Shown here one piece after another: positions 25,901 through 45,918 of a stretch of 64,000 nt of DNA. Made by a program: the position numbers and the translations under genes. Origin of the DNA: Diadema setosum (Eukaryota; Echinodermata; Echinoidea; Diadematoida; Diadematidae); NCBI RefSeq assembly GCF_964275005.1, contig NC_092698.1, forward strand, positions 24,727,037 through 24,791,036, given 5' to 3'. The notes beneath the pieces were generated by a model that ran no database searches, had not been told where the DNA came from, and saw nothing but the letters and a program-made list of their open reading frames with translations. Position 1 is the stretch's first letter. Each line of letters opens with the position of its first letter.

Positions 25901-27707
25901 CATATTTTAGTGTTTTGTTGTTGTTTTTTTTTCCAGCATAAAAGGAAGAGCAGTTGAACTACTGTATCTCCTTGAGAAAGCATAGAGAGTCAGTATCACC
26001 CTTGACAAATGATGCATCACGCGTCACCCCGGGGTACTGTAGTACCCCAGGTTACTGCGTTGTGTAGCGCCACCTCATGTCCACTCGAGGACAGCAAGAG
26101 AAAAATGCATGCACCATGTGTGAGTGTACATGGTCATTCCCATGCCACTGCATGATACCACTAGCATGTGCTTCAGTGCAGTGCAGTGCAGTGGCTAGCA
26201 CACCCTAGCTCCAGCACCAAAATAATTTCCTCTTTTTGGCACCCAGGGTACAACCTTCTAAAAAAAATAAATAATTCAACAAAATGGCTGATTTTTATTT
26301 GGTACCCCGGGATACCATTTATGTCATCAAATGTTAGTAACAAGTCGAGGGAATGTACTTTTCAATAAGAAATGAAATTTTGTGGCATTCTCTTTTTATT
26401 TTCTCTGTGTCGTTTTCGTGCTGTGACATCACAGGCTGTAGTATTCTACTCATCCAGCGATGGCGACACTGAAACTTTAAAAAGTAAAAATCTTTCAATG
26501 GATTACATGTAATTGTCTTAATATCCTCAAACTTTCTGACGTGTTCTACTAACATTGCAGCATTCACTGAAGCCATATACTCTGAGGTTCACCCGTCTGT
26601 GCAATGTCATTTATATATACTGTATTTACTCAAAACAAGGAATCAAAAAGGGATATCGCTCAATGTCAGGATGGCTACATAGATTTATGAATGAAAGGAG
26701 TCATGTGATTAGAATTATAAGAACATTCTGCAGGACAGTATCATTTATGCAGACCTACATCTTCTAATGCTGGACATATGCTAAAATGTGCCATGTAACT
26801 GTTCAGATCTGAACTTATGATACTTATTGCAAGGGATTGATTTTTTTTTTCAGTTTATGCTACAAGATTACAGTTTTCGTAACTGAGGCTTATTTCAATA
26901 TGGCAATCTTAAATAGCAAGACCATACACTGCATTGCTTTTACATAAAACAGCTTTACTGACTCCATTAGGAATATTGTCTAGAACCTGCAATTGCCTTA
27001 CAAATACAGACATTATCAATGCAGTGGGGGAAAGTAAGTATATGTTTTATGACTTAATTTCAGGCCAAAGAAAGGCCATATAAAGTGATGTTTCTTTAAT
27101 TTGTTACATGTCATTTTTTTTTTCATTTGTGTGTAAGGTGGTGTCTTGTCCATGTGTGTATGAGAAGAGGTTCCATGACATTTGCTCCTGCGACAGTTGC
27201 TCCCATGAAATATCTGCATGCTAAACCACAAAACCCACCCACAAACATAATCCTATTAGCTAACCCTAATTGTAATCCCCACATCATAAACTTAAAACCC
27301 TATCACAACCCTAACCCTAAGTCCTTGGAGAAAATAGACTGCGGCCTGAGCAATTGTTGCAGGAGTAAATGTCTGTCACCATGAGAAGAGCACTGTATAT
27401 GAAGTGGGCTGTTTGTATTTCATAATTGTGCAGGCTCAGTAATTTGTCATTATCATAAATAATGAAGATAGATCATATCAAATCGAAATTGCTATTAGAA
27501 TCCAGCTTTAAGGAGGCCCTCAAGAGTCAGGAAAGCACAGATGCTTTGGCGCCCTCTCAGTCAGGAGATGTCAAGGCGAGGAAGCAATCCGACAAGAAGT
27601 TCTACGTGTTGTTTGTTGGGCAGATTCCATACACCGCCACCACGGAAGACATCACAAAGCATTTCTCAAAAGCAGGTGAGGTTTTTGGCACTTGACACAG
27701 CCCAGTA

Positions 27708-27757
<50 letters not shown>

Positions 27758-30700
27758 GATCAGGGCTGCCAACTCTCACGCATTGAGTGTGAGACTCACG
27801 CATTTTGGTCCTTTCTCACTCTAAAACTTTATTTCATTTGCATGCATTTCTATTGATCTCACTCATTTTGACTCCTAAATTATAGCATTGACCTATGGGA
27901 GTCTCACTCTCAACTAGTTTCCAGTGCTGACAGCCCTGGTGTGTGTGCATGTGAAGGTATAACCAGTTGAGGACGAGCTGATTTTACTATGAGACGTTTC
28001 CCAGAGACGCCTGCCCGAGTATACTTGGGGACAACTGTAGTCTTGAAATGGTTAACTATCAAGCTCGCCTTGTAGTATTATCTTGAGGAGCATAATTTTT
28101 CATTTCAGGTGAGATTTATGGCACTTGACACAGCCCAACAGCTTTGTGTGTGTGTGCATGTGAAGGTATTAACCAGTTGAGGACGAGCTGATTTTACTAT
28201 GAGACGTTTCCCAGAGATGCCTGCCCGAGTATACTTGGGGACAACTGTAGTCTTGAAAGGGTTAACTATCAAGCTTGCCTTGTAGAATTATCATGAGAAG
28301 CATAATTTTTCATTTCAGGTGAGATTTATGGCACTTGACACAGCCCAACAGCTTTGTGTGTGTGTGCATGTGAAGGTATTAACCAGTTGAGGACGAGCTG
28401 ATTTTACTATGAGACGTTTCCCAGAGATGCCTGCCCGAGTGTACTTGGGGACAACTGTAGTCTTGAAATAGTAAACTGTCAAGCTTGCCTTGTAGAATTA
28501 TCTTGAGGAGCATAATTTTTCATTTATCTTCACAGTGCTTTGTTTGCCGGTTTGAATGCACACGAGAGTGCTCTCTTTCCCAATTGGTACATATGTCTGG
28601 AAACTGAATAAGATTACTTCGTCGGCCGAGAACCAGAAGGGTGTTCTTGCAGTTTGGGGGGAATGGAGTTACTGGTATCACATTGTCAAGCTTGATCTCC
28701 TCTACATTATGGTGGCAATTTTGAGTTACTGTATTTTCATTTTCAGTAAAATGTAAAAAAATCCAAACCACAAAGGTGCTATTTTACCCGATATTTGGAA
28801 CAATGCTTATAAACCTACCCACTGTTGATTAAATAAACTTTTTATTTCATGAAAATTGATTGTCTTGTTTTTATTTATGCTCAAATCGTAAAATGCAATA
28901 GTGCCCTTCTGGTTCTAAGCCGCCGATTTAATCTCCCCAATCCTTGTGTCATCGTGGCCTTTCTGTTAACCCTTTGGCCCGAATTCACAAAGATGGTACA
29001 AACAAAACCATGGTCAAAACCATGGACAAAAACCATGGAGCGCCAAGTGTCAAACAGAATATTTCGTTACGAAATTGGTCATTTCGTCGACAAAATGACT
29101 GTTTCGTTAAGGAAATTATCATTTCGTGGACGAAATGTTCATTTAGTTACAAAATGTTGTCATTTCGTAACAAAATAATCATTTCATTGACGAAATGACT
29201 GATTTCGTAGCGAAATATCGCATGCGACACTTGGCATTCCATGGTTTTTGTCCATGGTTTAACCATGGTTTGATTTGTACCACCTTCGTGAATTCGGGCC
29301 AAAGGGTCCGTAGGTTTATGTGTGAAATTTGTGCATATTTGACTCATTTGCACAGAAAGATTGAAGGACTGCTGCACATTGCTACATCTAGATAGGCTTG
29401 CTATCCTGCAACTAGGGTCAAGTTTGAAAGGATTATTGAATGCTGATAAAAAGCCTGACAAGTTTATTCAAGTGCCCGGGCACATAAAGGGTTGATCTGT
29501 CTTGAATTACATCATTGAGAATGTGTTTACAGTTGAACCTCTCTTATCCGGTCTCCCTTTATCCGGATCTCTCTATTATATGGACGCAATCTCGCCGTGA
29601 TTTTTTTTTTTTTAATAATTACGGGAGGAAAGGGGGATTCCCAACTCCTTGAGAACTCCTACACAAACACACATGAATTACATATTACTTCCAACATTAA
29701 CATACACCTCTATTTTGGGGTCTGTTACTGAGTGTAACAATGAAAAGGTTGCAGTATACACATTACTACATGTGGTACTACAATGGGCTACATCAGTACA
29801 TGTGTATGTACATGTATATGTACATGTATAAAGCATTGAGTCTCCCGTATACCAACCGGCCAAATCCCTTATCCGGATGAGCCCCGGTCCCGACTTGTCC
29901 GGATACGAGAGGTTCAACTGTATTATGATTTAAACAAGAAAAAGTTAGAATTATGTTTTCTGGCATGTTATAATTTCCTTAACATCCACTTGGTACCAGT
30001 AATTACTCCCAAGATATGAAATTGAGTGAATTTTCATATCAGCATTGTTTGCATTTGATATGAACATACGTATGAGCACTCACGAGACAGGAGTGACATT
30101 TATGCCTTGTCCAAAAGTGCAGGAATCCATGGCTGATTGATTGTGGTTATACAGCTCCCTTACTTTCAGGACTGATTTTCTTGAGTCAAGAGGGACATTG
30201 TCGGTAAAACATCTTATTCACGCATGTTCGCATTCACATTAAATTGCATTAATTCCATTATCCACCATTATCGATAGTGCTGTTACATTTTATTAAATCT
30301 ATAGTTTTCTGTTCCAGCTGTCAACACCTAAAACACACATTTATGTTTTTGTGTTTATGTTGTTTTTTCCCTGTAAATTTGTACATTGCAGATAAACATG
30401 TTTTGCCAGAACAGGCTGTGAATGAAGCACCTGCATAGCCTCAGATATTTGCTCTTTCTGACATGCATAGTGAGAACTAATCCATTATTATGTGTATGAA
30501 CATGTAGGAGCAAGAAATGTCTCTTACTGTTCCACTTATCATTCTTTTATGAGGTGTGTTTTCTGTGAATTTTCTATATGACTCACTATCACCAAGAAAG
30601 GGCAGAGATATTATAAAAACTAAACTATTATTCATCAGGTGGTTTCTGTCACTGAAATATGAATGCATACTTACTGATTTCAGTGTAAAGGATAGAGTTA

Positions 30701-32927
30701 GTCCAGGGAGGTGACCACGCCCCTGGTTATTAGGCTTGATGTAATTACCAAATGAGTACAGTAGTGTTTTAGCTTTGACACATCTAGAATTTTAAATACA
30801 ATACATGTACAGTGGAACCGGGGAGGTGGAGAAAAGACCTCAAGAAGAGGTTAGATTATAATGTATAAGCTGTTATTTTTGCAAGGGTTTAATTTTTGTT
30901 AATTTTGCAAATCATAGTTGGATTATGAATTCAACAACACATGAAAATGTTGCCATGCCTTTACATAAGCGTTGGCGTCAATTTGCGAAAAACATCTCGC
31001 GAAAATGTCTATGACCTCTTTATTCACGAAAATAACAGCATATACTGTAACAGAACTCTCTTCTAATAAGGTCATTTCGCAGGTCCTAAACTGCAAACAG
31101 TTGTCATGGTTTTTTGGTTGTCGCTAAAATGCGGTTCCCTTGTATTGCTTTTCTCTGTGATTGCAACATAGGTGACTTGAAGTCGGTGAGGCTTGCCACA
31201 CACAAGGATACAGGCAAGTCCAGGGGATTCGCATACGTTGAATTCAAGAACAACAAGGCGTACATGGTGAGCTCCGTGTTTCATGTGTTGGCTCAAAATG
31301 CAAATTATGTGTTTGTTGAAAAGTGTGTCACAGGCACAAACTTGTGCATGAATGAAATGCCATGCTGATCATACTTCAATATGTGTTGGTCCACCACAAT
31401 GTTTTATTTCTTTTTAATGTCAATGAATGTACATTATCGAAATGAAGAAGTGCTAAAAATGCTGTATTGCAATTAAAAAGGTTTCAATATGCTCTTTATA
31501 GGAGATGCTAATGAAAATAAATTGAATCACATAATTTAAAGTGAATATTTGGTGTTGTAAAATAGTGACTTTTGTCTCAGATGGCTGGATTCCTATCAGA
31601 TGTGCGTTCTTCAGAAACTGTGCCCACTTAGATTTATGTACAATTGAAAATACTGCACTCTGTAAAATCAGCAGGATGTAAGTTGTGTCTACAATGGACC
31701 AAATAGAGTAATACGTTACAGTAGTATATTGGTGGAAATATATTTCAAATTTTAGTGAGTGGTTTCTTACTCCTTTAAAAAGGAAACATAAAACAGGTGC
31801 TTTTATTGAGTGTAATGTCAGGCAGGTTTCAAGTTGCCCAAAGTCTTATTAAACATGAAGCTGCTACCATGTTGATGTGTTTTTGTCGGCATACAGCATA
31901 CAATGTTCATGTAAAATGATACTAACGATGCATGTGACTTATAATCCACCAAATTCACTCTGCAGAATGCTCAAGGCACAGTAAACAAAGAGATTAAAGT
32001 ACATACAAAGTTGACAAAGTCAATATGCATATATTGCATTACTTGCAGTCATCACATGTGGGGAAAACAATTTTTTTTTTTTTTTTATTGCCAAGCAGTC
32101 ATTTGTATGTATTGATCAAGTACAATGAAAAACACACGCACACACACTCACACAGCAACAAAAAACAAAACAAAACAACTACAGTAACAGAGCATGAATC
32201 TAGCTGATATCCACAATAGTGTGGTAGTTATTTCCTTTATAAGTATGTGCATCATTGCCCTTTAAAATGCATTGTTGTGGGTATGTTTATGTATACATGT
32301 ATGTATGTATGTATATACATAATACATTGTATATATATTATATACATTGTATATAAATGTATAACATAATTTTTTGTTTACCTTTGTGAGTCACGATAGC
32401 GGAGCATAATTCCACTGACATGTGTATGAATAATTTTTACTCTCATTAGTTTTTGTTTTGTTTTTATTTTTGTTCTAGATAATATGTACATGTATTATAT
32501 ATGAAGTATCTATGTAAATTACAATTTTTACATGGTAAGACATTTTCACGTCCAGCATTCTACCGTTAGCATCAGTTCATTGTGTGAAGATTTCCAAAAT
32601 GCATTTACACGCTTGTGCATTTAAGTCCACAATGTTTGTGATGCTGTATTGATTTTGGACACTGTTACTGTATTTCCGTGGCAGAATGGTCTCAAAATGC
32701 ACCTGAGCAAGATCCAGGGTAGACCCATCAACGTGGAGATCACATCTCCAGGCCGCGGGAGTAGCACTTATCGCAAGGAGATACTCAAGGCCAAGAACAA
32801 GGAAATGGCGCGATTTCGAGGAATCAAGGAGGACGCCTCTGGGGTCACCGGTGGCGCTCTGTGCATCCCGTCCGCGAGTCAGACCCGAGGAAAGAGGCAG
32901 AAATTCTCCAAGGGCACAAAAAGATGA
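22906..32927 (+). CDS. Single-RRM RNA-binding protein, Nop6-like (probable nucleolar ribosome-biogenesis factor)
   Basis: Five exons join in phase: 22906-22979, 25532-25575, 27499-27675, 31172-31266 and 32685-32927, giving 210 aa ending in a Lys/Arg-rich tail (GKRQKFSKGTKR). The RRM spans roughly residues 73-150, with RNP2 VLFVGQ (76-81) and RNP1 RGFAYVEF (116-123). After the RRM comes 'GRPINVEIT' then a Gly/Ser stretch and 'EILKAKNKEM'. This 'xxINVELT-GGG-KxKN' layout is recalled from yeast Nop6, an rRNA-binding protein of 40S assembly; the function here is inferred from that. The N-terminus is short and polar with no targeting signal. The start of exon 3 is the weakest call: 'gctattag' at 27,498 keeps phase 1, but 27,541 is also phase-compatible. 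Introns hold a LINE relic, several MITEs and the tandem repeat at 27,676-28,520. The first AATAAA seen after the stop (33,732) lies in a MITE. Confidence 0.85.
24566..24985 (-). mobile_element. Degenerate CR1/L2-like LINE fragment (C-terminal ORF2 region)
   Basis: Read on the minus strand and allowing frame shifts, the sequence gives pieces typical of the tail of CR1/L2-group reverse transcriptase proteins: 'VWSPFTKKDIEALEKVQ', 'SLQGRRIKTDLIDTY' and 'IFSPLPHPNTK'. No intact frame remains, so it is an old, inactive fragment. It lies in intron 1 of the RRM gene, in opposite orientation to it. Confidence 0.7.
25619..26580. mobile_element. Decayed palindromic MITE interrupted by another insertion
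   Basis: The left half ('ggattgagagaatgcagcaa', 'tgaagttttaggaaaatc', 'ggatgaaaagactact') and the right half ('attctactcatccagcg', 'cctcaaactttctgacgtg', 'ttctactaacattgcag') are inverted counterparts. They match the intact family member at 56,099-56,650. About 400 bp of unrelated sequence (25,930-26,340) sits between the halves, including the hairpin 'ggggtactgtagtacccc'. This is an older copy in RRM intron 2. Confidence 0.65.
27169..27383. mobile_element. TIR MITE with CATGACATTTGCTCCTGC-type ends
   Basis: The left arm 'catgacatttgctcctgcga' is mirrored by 'tgcaggagtaaatgtctgtc' at the right, around a C/A-rich interior with 'aaccctaaccctaa'. A partial copy with the same 'gagcaattgt(c/t)' arm lies at 44,605-44,680. 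The telomere-like CCCTAA units belong to this repeat and do not mark a telomere. Confidence 0.6.
27713..27754. repeat. (GT)n microsatellite
   Basis: About 42 bp of uninterrupted GT dinucleotides begin 38 bp after the RRM exon-3 donor. It is an expansion of the shorter GT stretch seen in each neighbouring 210-bp unit. Confidence 0.95.
27759..27935. mobile_element. Short MITE with CAGGGCTGCCAAC / GACAGCCCTG ends
   Basis: The left end CAGGGCTGCCAACTC and right end 'gctgacagccctgg' form the same terminal repeat as the element at 15,235-15,741. The interior repeats 'actcacgcatt', 'tgagactcac' and 'ctcactc'. It is inserted in the first unit of the intronic tandem repeat, so it is younger than the duplication or was lost from the other units. 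Confidence 0.6.
28970..29306. mobile_element. Palindromic MITE with CCCTTTGGCCCGAATTCAC ends
   Basis: The left arm 'CCCTTTGGCCCGAATTCAC' then 'accatgg...ccatgg' is mirrored by the right arm '...ccatgg...accatgg' and 'GTGAATTCGGGCCAAAGGG'. The centre is a run of diverged 'ATTTCGTNACGAAAT' palindromes (29,060-29,215). It lies in RRM intron 3 and is non-coding. Confidence 0.8.
29530..29920. mobile_element. TA-flanked MITE with CAGTTGAACCTCTC ends (pogo/Tigger-like)
   Basis: The left end CAGTTGAACCTCTCTTATCC and the complement of CAGTTGAACCTCTCGTATCC at the right are 19/20 identical and flanked by TA (29,528-29,529 and 29,921-29,922). Both subterminal regions contain further 'atccgga' units. The ends resemble Tigger/pogo elements of Tc1/mariner. 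No transposase remains in the 391 bp. Confidence 0.8.
30862..31049. mobile_element. Short MITE, copy of the family at 36,381
   Basis: It shares 'taagc(t/c)gttattttt', 'ttggacca/ttggatta', 'atttgcgaaaaacatct' and 'gaaaataacagcatatac(t/a)gta' with 36,381-36,590. It ends ~120 bp upstream of RRM exon 4. Non-coding. Confidence 0.65.
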
Positions 32928-33302
32928 TATCAGTGGGTTCTTTAAGATGAGGAATGTTTCCAGGAAAAAACTAAGCAAAGCAAATGTGATAAGCAAACTC
33001 TCGAGGCAAATCTTGAGAAATTTCTGCTGAGGAAGACGTATGGGACAGAGCTGTGAAAGATATGTAACGGAATGAGAAATGCTGTGTGTGGGTACATTTA
33101 GTATGTACACTTGTGTCTCTATACTTAGAGCTGCAAAGAGATCAGCTTACAACCATCCATTTGGTGTGAAAGATCAATGTTCATTATTGTGCAGCAGCTA
33201 CATCATGTCATCAACTCTGACACCATCTAAAGTTGCTCCCTTGCTGTAGACAAATAGAGCAGGCTGCAAAAATATCATTTTTTTTATCACTTTGTATTGT
33301 CA

Positions 33303-33569
33303 ATATGTGAACCGCTACAACAAAAGGATCCTAAAGTCACTGACGGGTGAGCCGAGAAAATCGAGTTTGAAGTCAGATCACCAAAATCTGTCAAAACGTT
33401 CGAATTTCTGTTTTTAACATAATTTTGTAGTCTAATGTATCTTCTATCATTTGCCGAAATTTAGAAGCTAAATGATCAAAGGAAAGGCCTGAAAATAGCA
33501 TTTTTCTGGGCCATACTTTGCTCGCCCGTCAGCGACTTTAGGATCCTTTTGTTGTAGCGGGTCACATAT
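33303..33569. mobile_element. TIR MITE with ATATGTGAMCCGCTACAAC ends
   Basis: The left arm 'ATATGTGAACCGCTACAAC' then 'aaaaggatcctaaagtc' is mirrored by 'gactttaggatccttttg' then 'ttgtagcgggtcacatat' with one difference seen in the outer arm. The ~200-bp interior is non-coding. The near-identity of the ~37-bp arms suggests a recent insertion. Confidence 0.8.
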
Positions 33570-33635
33570 ATACAAGTAAGCAAGCTGCAGAAAGATCACC
33601 AACTCTGTGTGTCAAGGGCAAAGGACAGCACGTAA

Positions 33636-33677
33636 CCTGTACTTGTCCTCGGGAACGGCAGTTTTCTTTCTGTATTG

Positions 33678-33717
<40 letters not shown>

Positions 33718-33838
33718 CCGAACAAATGAACAATAAAAGTACATAAGAGTGGATAATGTTGTGGCCTGAGATTTTACTTTGTTGTAACTGGAATTTTGTC
33801 ATAACCGTGTTCGTTATAACGGGAGTGCACCGTATATT
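33636..33838. mobile_element. Short pogo-like MITE split by poly-T
   Basis: 'gaacggcagttttctttc' on the left and 'gttcgttataacgggagtgcac' on the right match the ends of the element at 13,968-14,895. About 34 T residues lie in the middle. It is an internally deleted derivative. Confidence 0.65.
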
Positions 33839-34452
33839 ACTTCAATGAAGTTTTATCTGTGTGATGGGTGTAAAACTGTCTGTAGGACAGTTACAATACA
33901 GAAGTAAATGACATTTTTATCAAAAGGTTTTGATTGTTGAAATTCTTTGATAGTATGGACTACCAGAAAATGAAACTTTATACCTAGACAGTGAACTCAA
34001 AAAAGACTAATTTACCTGAAATACACACATGCAAAAATTATTTTGTCGAAGTACACATTGGTTCTAAAGTAATCAACATGTGAAGGGCGAAACATATATA
34101 TTCCCCTGCCTCCCAAAAGATAATTCAGTTGCTCTTTCATTGTGCCATAAAAATTAGAAAATGTTGAATTTTCCTCATATTTTAGTTGTATTGTTGCCCT
34201 TCTGTTACATCATGAATGTTGCTAGTCTTATTATCCAGTGATAATTGCATATAGATTTGACCAAAACTCTAATAATATTAATACACTTGTGAACAGATTG
34301 TCAGATTTTCCTCAAACTTCTATGTGTACTATTTCTGCATGCACTGAATCCACATACATGTACTCTACTGTATACATTTGTGGCAAGTCAAAGTTACCCT
34401 TGAAGAGAATCAACTGCAGTGTCAATTTGTACAATAGGTATGATTTAGTTAG

Positions 34453-34610
34453 CAGGGGCGGATTCATGAATTCTGTAAAGGGGGGAGGGGATGCAACTAA
34501 TAATTCTGGTGCCACTTCCAGGTTTCATTTCATTTTTTTCTTTTTATTTCCTTTGTTTTTAATGAAAAAATAAAGGGGGGGGGGGGGTGTGGCTGCTGGA
34601 TCCGCCACTG
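34453..34610. mobile_element. Short element with CAGGGGCGGATTCA / CTGGATCCGCCACTG ends
   Basis: The ends are CAGGGGCGGATTCATG and the complement of CAGTGGCGGATCCAGC, a terminal motif common among animal hAT-type non-autonomous elements. The two flanks share only a 5-bp GTTAG rather than an 8-bp repeat, so the superfamily is uncertain. The interior is G-rich. Confidence 0.6.
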
Positions 34611-34813
34611 GTTAGGATGTTAATTAAACTGAAAAAGTTCTGGTTTCTACACAGAATGCATCAGTCTGCCTGTTCTTACATACGATGTACACAGTGATGG
34701 TTTTTCATTGTGATGGTGAAAACAGTAAAAGAGATCAGAATTTTACACTTTGTATTGTATATCATTTCTCCCCTCCCCCTTATATTTGTTCGTCATGCCC
34801 AAGCTCACAGTTC

Positions 34814-35194
34814 AAAGGGACTGTACAGTACTGGTTGAGGTGGGGATTCAGGTTTATAACATTCTTAAGTGAGATAATGAGAAACCTCTTATGAAATATG
34901 AAAGAGTATGTAATTTTAAGGATTCAACGTTCGATGAAAATTGATTTTCAAATGGCCGAGATATCCAAAAAAGTGATAATAAAAAAAGGTGACAGGCCAC
35001 GCCTTTTATTAGGATCTCTTTGTTTCACCTTGTTTTTGGATATCTCGGCCATTTCAAAACCGATTTTCATCAAATAAACTTTTGATACCCCTTAGAATTG
35101 CATGCTCTTTGACATCTCATAGAGTGGTTTCTGAGTATCTCGCAAAACATTAAAAGATAAATCCTCACCTCAACCAGAACTGTACAGCCCCTTT
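34814..35194. mobile_element. Intact-looking TTAA-type palindromic MITE
   Basis: The left arm 'AGGGACTGTACAGTACTGG' and right arm 'ccagaactgtacagcccct' face each other over ~190-bp inverted halves. Both halves contain 'tggccgagatatccaaaa' or its complement. The right flank is TTAA; the left is TTCA, a likely decayed TTAA. Same family as 3,479-4,954 and 39,302-39,665. Confidence 0.8.
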
Positions 35195-36380
35195 AAAGGT
35201 ACTGTGGTAGGTGTGACATGGGTGGATCTGTGGTGCAGATAGGGTCATGTGTGTGTGTGTGTGTGTCTGAAGGCGATGGTTTTATATTTGAATGATTCAG
35301 TTGTTCTGTCTTTTGAATGATCAACAGGATGCTTGGGCTGGAAATGACACAATGTAGTATTAGTACGGCAACAACAAAAATTGTTCTGGAAATACAGAGA
35401 AACTTTAAACTACAGATACTTCAGAATTCTCCATTGTCATGGCTGGATGCCACAGTCACGGTCACTATACATTCCATCTCCAAAGGAATGATCTTCTGTC
35501 TTTTGTTTTGAGCCATTTCCTTACCAGGAAAAATGTACCAGATTTACATAAATCCACACATAGCACAAATTTATTTCTGTCCTACTTTTTTTAATGAATT
35601 TTTTAGCACATGTATGTATCATGCATCGCATTTGGCGAGATCTTTTTGATTACTTCAGCTTGAAATGCAAGCTTCACAAAGTATGTATGAGGCCTGGTAT
35701 GTTTAATGGTACGTGTTGGTACTTGTCCTCGTGTGTTTTGATATAGGACAAGATATCTGTCCTACAGAAAATGATCCATGAACCAGACAAGAACGAACAG
35801 TCACTCCCACCCTTGCATATCTGTTAACAGCAAGACACCTTTCACACACATAACTAGGCATCATGACACACCCCACACATAGTAAAATCTACCTAAAACA
35901 ATGAAACGCCAAATCACCAAAGGTCTAGAAAATTGGGAGAGAAAAATTACAGAGCCCGATACCTTTTGCTCCATGAACACCTTGAAACTTTCTGAATGTT
36001 TGAAGTCCAAAATTCAACTGAATACACATACCTGTGTACAATTCAGCTTCTGCACCTAGCCATCACCTAGTGATGTTCGTTGTTTTTATCGTTCTGGTAT
36101 AAACAATCACTGTTTATATATAAACTTAAAATTAATGTTGAATGCTCTCTTGTGCTTCATTCAAGATGATGAGCTGTCGTACACATTTTCAAGATAATAA
36201 GTACTCCAAATGGTCAATTAGCTCTCCTGCAGTTATACCCCATGTAATATAATGTACAAATGTACATGAACGTGGTGTATGCTTTTATCCTCGGTAGAGA
36301 AACCGGACTAGGGCAGATTAAGATACTGTACAGTATTAGTTGTGCACATCATTCATCGTGGTGCATTTGATGATGTCAAC

Positions 36381-36590
36381 TACTGTGTAAGCCGTTATTT
36401 TCATGAGGGTCTAATTTTCACGAATCAAAGTTGGACCACAAATTCATCAAAGCAAAAATGTCACCATGGGCCAAGATTATAGTGCGCATTATGATGGCCT
36501 GTGTCAATTCGCAAAAACATCTTGCGAAAATGTCCATGACATCCCTATTCGCGAAAATTTTTGTACGCGAAAATAACAGCATATACAGTA
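36381..36590. mobile_element. Short MITE with TACTGTGTAAGCCG / ATATACAGTA ends
   Basis: The short inverted ends TACTGT/ACAGTA bound 210 bp containing several 'cgcgaaaa' motifs. The sequence is clearly related to 30,862-31,049. Confidence 0.65.
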
Positions 36591-37781
36591 TTCATTTACA
36601 ATGTAATATCAAATGTAAATCATACTCCCTCTCACCTTCATAGATATTCTAAACCACTCTGGCACATTTCAATAAAGAGACCAAACACAGGTGACAAAGT
36701 GTTTTGTAGCTACAGTATATTTATGTAGTACTAATAAAGATATGGATGATTTAAACAAATTTGAAAAAGTGATGAGACCAAAAAAAAAAAAAAAAAAAAA
36801 TGAGATAGGAAACGGATTATGTATCGGTAAATACAAAGAAATTAACTGATAATTGATGTTTTGCTAAATCATGAAACAAGCATTTTGACATCAATCAACA
36901 GGAGGGCACCAACTGTTAACACTTCAAACACAGAAAACCACCTTTTTGGACAAAATATACTGTAAAAATTTCCTTAAACAAAAAATACCCCCCCCCCAAA
37001 AAAAAAAAAAAAAAAAAAAACACAGGGAATTACTCCTATGCATGGTTTCCTGGTTGCATATTCCAGCAACCATAATCTGTTTGCAAATCTACCGGATAAG
37101 AACAATACATTGTACTTGGCTCCCTCATTTGGGACGAGTCATGCACCATCATTGGCTCTATTTGACATCATGTTCCTAAACCTGTCCTATAACTTTATAT
37201 AATGAATTACCAAATCTGCAGTGGAGTACCTACAGAGTAGAATAAAACTCTTCATTACATGTGCAAGTTTGCTTGCCCAATTTTAGACTCGTGTCCTTTA
37301 TACTGGTGACCATGTCATCGAAAAAGTGACTCCGTTAAATCACTTTGTAATAAAATTTCCTCAAATTTGTGCCTCCATCATGAGCAACCTGATCAAGTTA
37401 GATCAAAGTTTGGGACCATGATGACTGGAAACTGAATACAAAAGACAGCATTAGGGAGCAGTAAAATATATACTGATTTCCACAGCTTTGTATGTCATTT
37501 GTTATGAAACAAGCATCTGACACTCCTGTGAGCAGAAAACTGAGCCAAATTTGGTGCTAATATGAGGGTTATACCTGGGTCAAGAGTGAATGGTGAACCA
37601 TAGTTTTCAGCTGTTTGTACCCATGCACGTTAAAGTTTTCAGTTAACCCCCTCCCACTGTTTACACAAAGCTTGACAGATTTGTAGCGAGAAAACTCCCT
37701 TGGAAGATTTGCCAACAGATCACAAGACCCCCTCCACTTCATCCCTTCTTCTCCTCCTCCATTCTCCGCTGTCTCCTTGTG

Positions 37782-45918
<8,137 letters not shown>

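Larger units (their letters stand above)
27676..28520 (+). repeat. Tandem ~210-bp intronic repeat that copies the exon-3 5' splice site
   Basis: Starting at the exon-3 donor, the block 'GTGAG(A/G)TTT(A/T)TGGCACTTGACAC' occurs three times: at the true donor (27,676), at 28,109 and at 28,319. The last two are exactly 210 bp apart. The units continue with 'gcatgtgaaggtat', 'ggacgagctgattttac' and 'tgcccgagt'. The first unit has been expanded by (GT)n (27,713-27,754) and by a short MITE (27,759-27,935). At both later copies a pyrimidine tract and 'catttcag' directly precede GTGAG, forming a 3' splice site abutting a 5' splice site. Confidence 0.9.
32928..37781. other. Convergent intergenic region between the RRM gene and NACA
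   Basis: Both flanking genes end toward this interval, which should hold their two 3' untranslated regions. Apart from the five MITEs listed separately it contains a poly-T run at 33,680-33,713, poly-A at 36,780-36,800, a C(n)A(n) tract at 36,988-37,020 and (GT)n near 35,248. No further gene is supported. Confidence 0.55.

Noticed and set aside
27296-27322. Telomere-like CCCTAA units
   Set aside because: Only about two units, inside a dispersed TIR element; not a telomere or a meaningful interstitial array.
27541-27675. Alternative start of RRM exon 3 at 27,541
   Set aside because: Phase-compatible, but the sequence before it lacks a pyrimidine tract; 27,499 was preferred. Not excluded without cDNA.
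28081-28340. CRISPR-like array in the 28-kb direct repeats
   Set aside because: Unit is ~210 bp with no short-repeat/spacer pattern and lies in an animal intron.
32577-33110. 177-codon minus-strand frame
   Set aside because: It is antisense to RRM exon 5 and its 3' flank; the plus-strand frame has the conserved RRM sequence.
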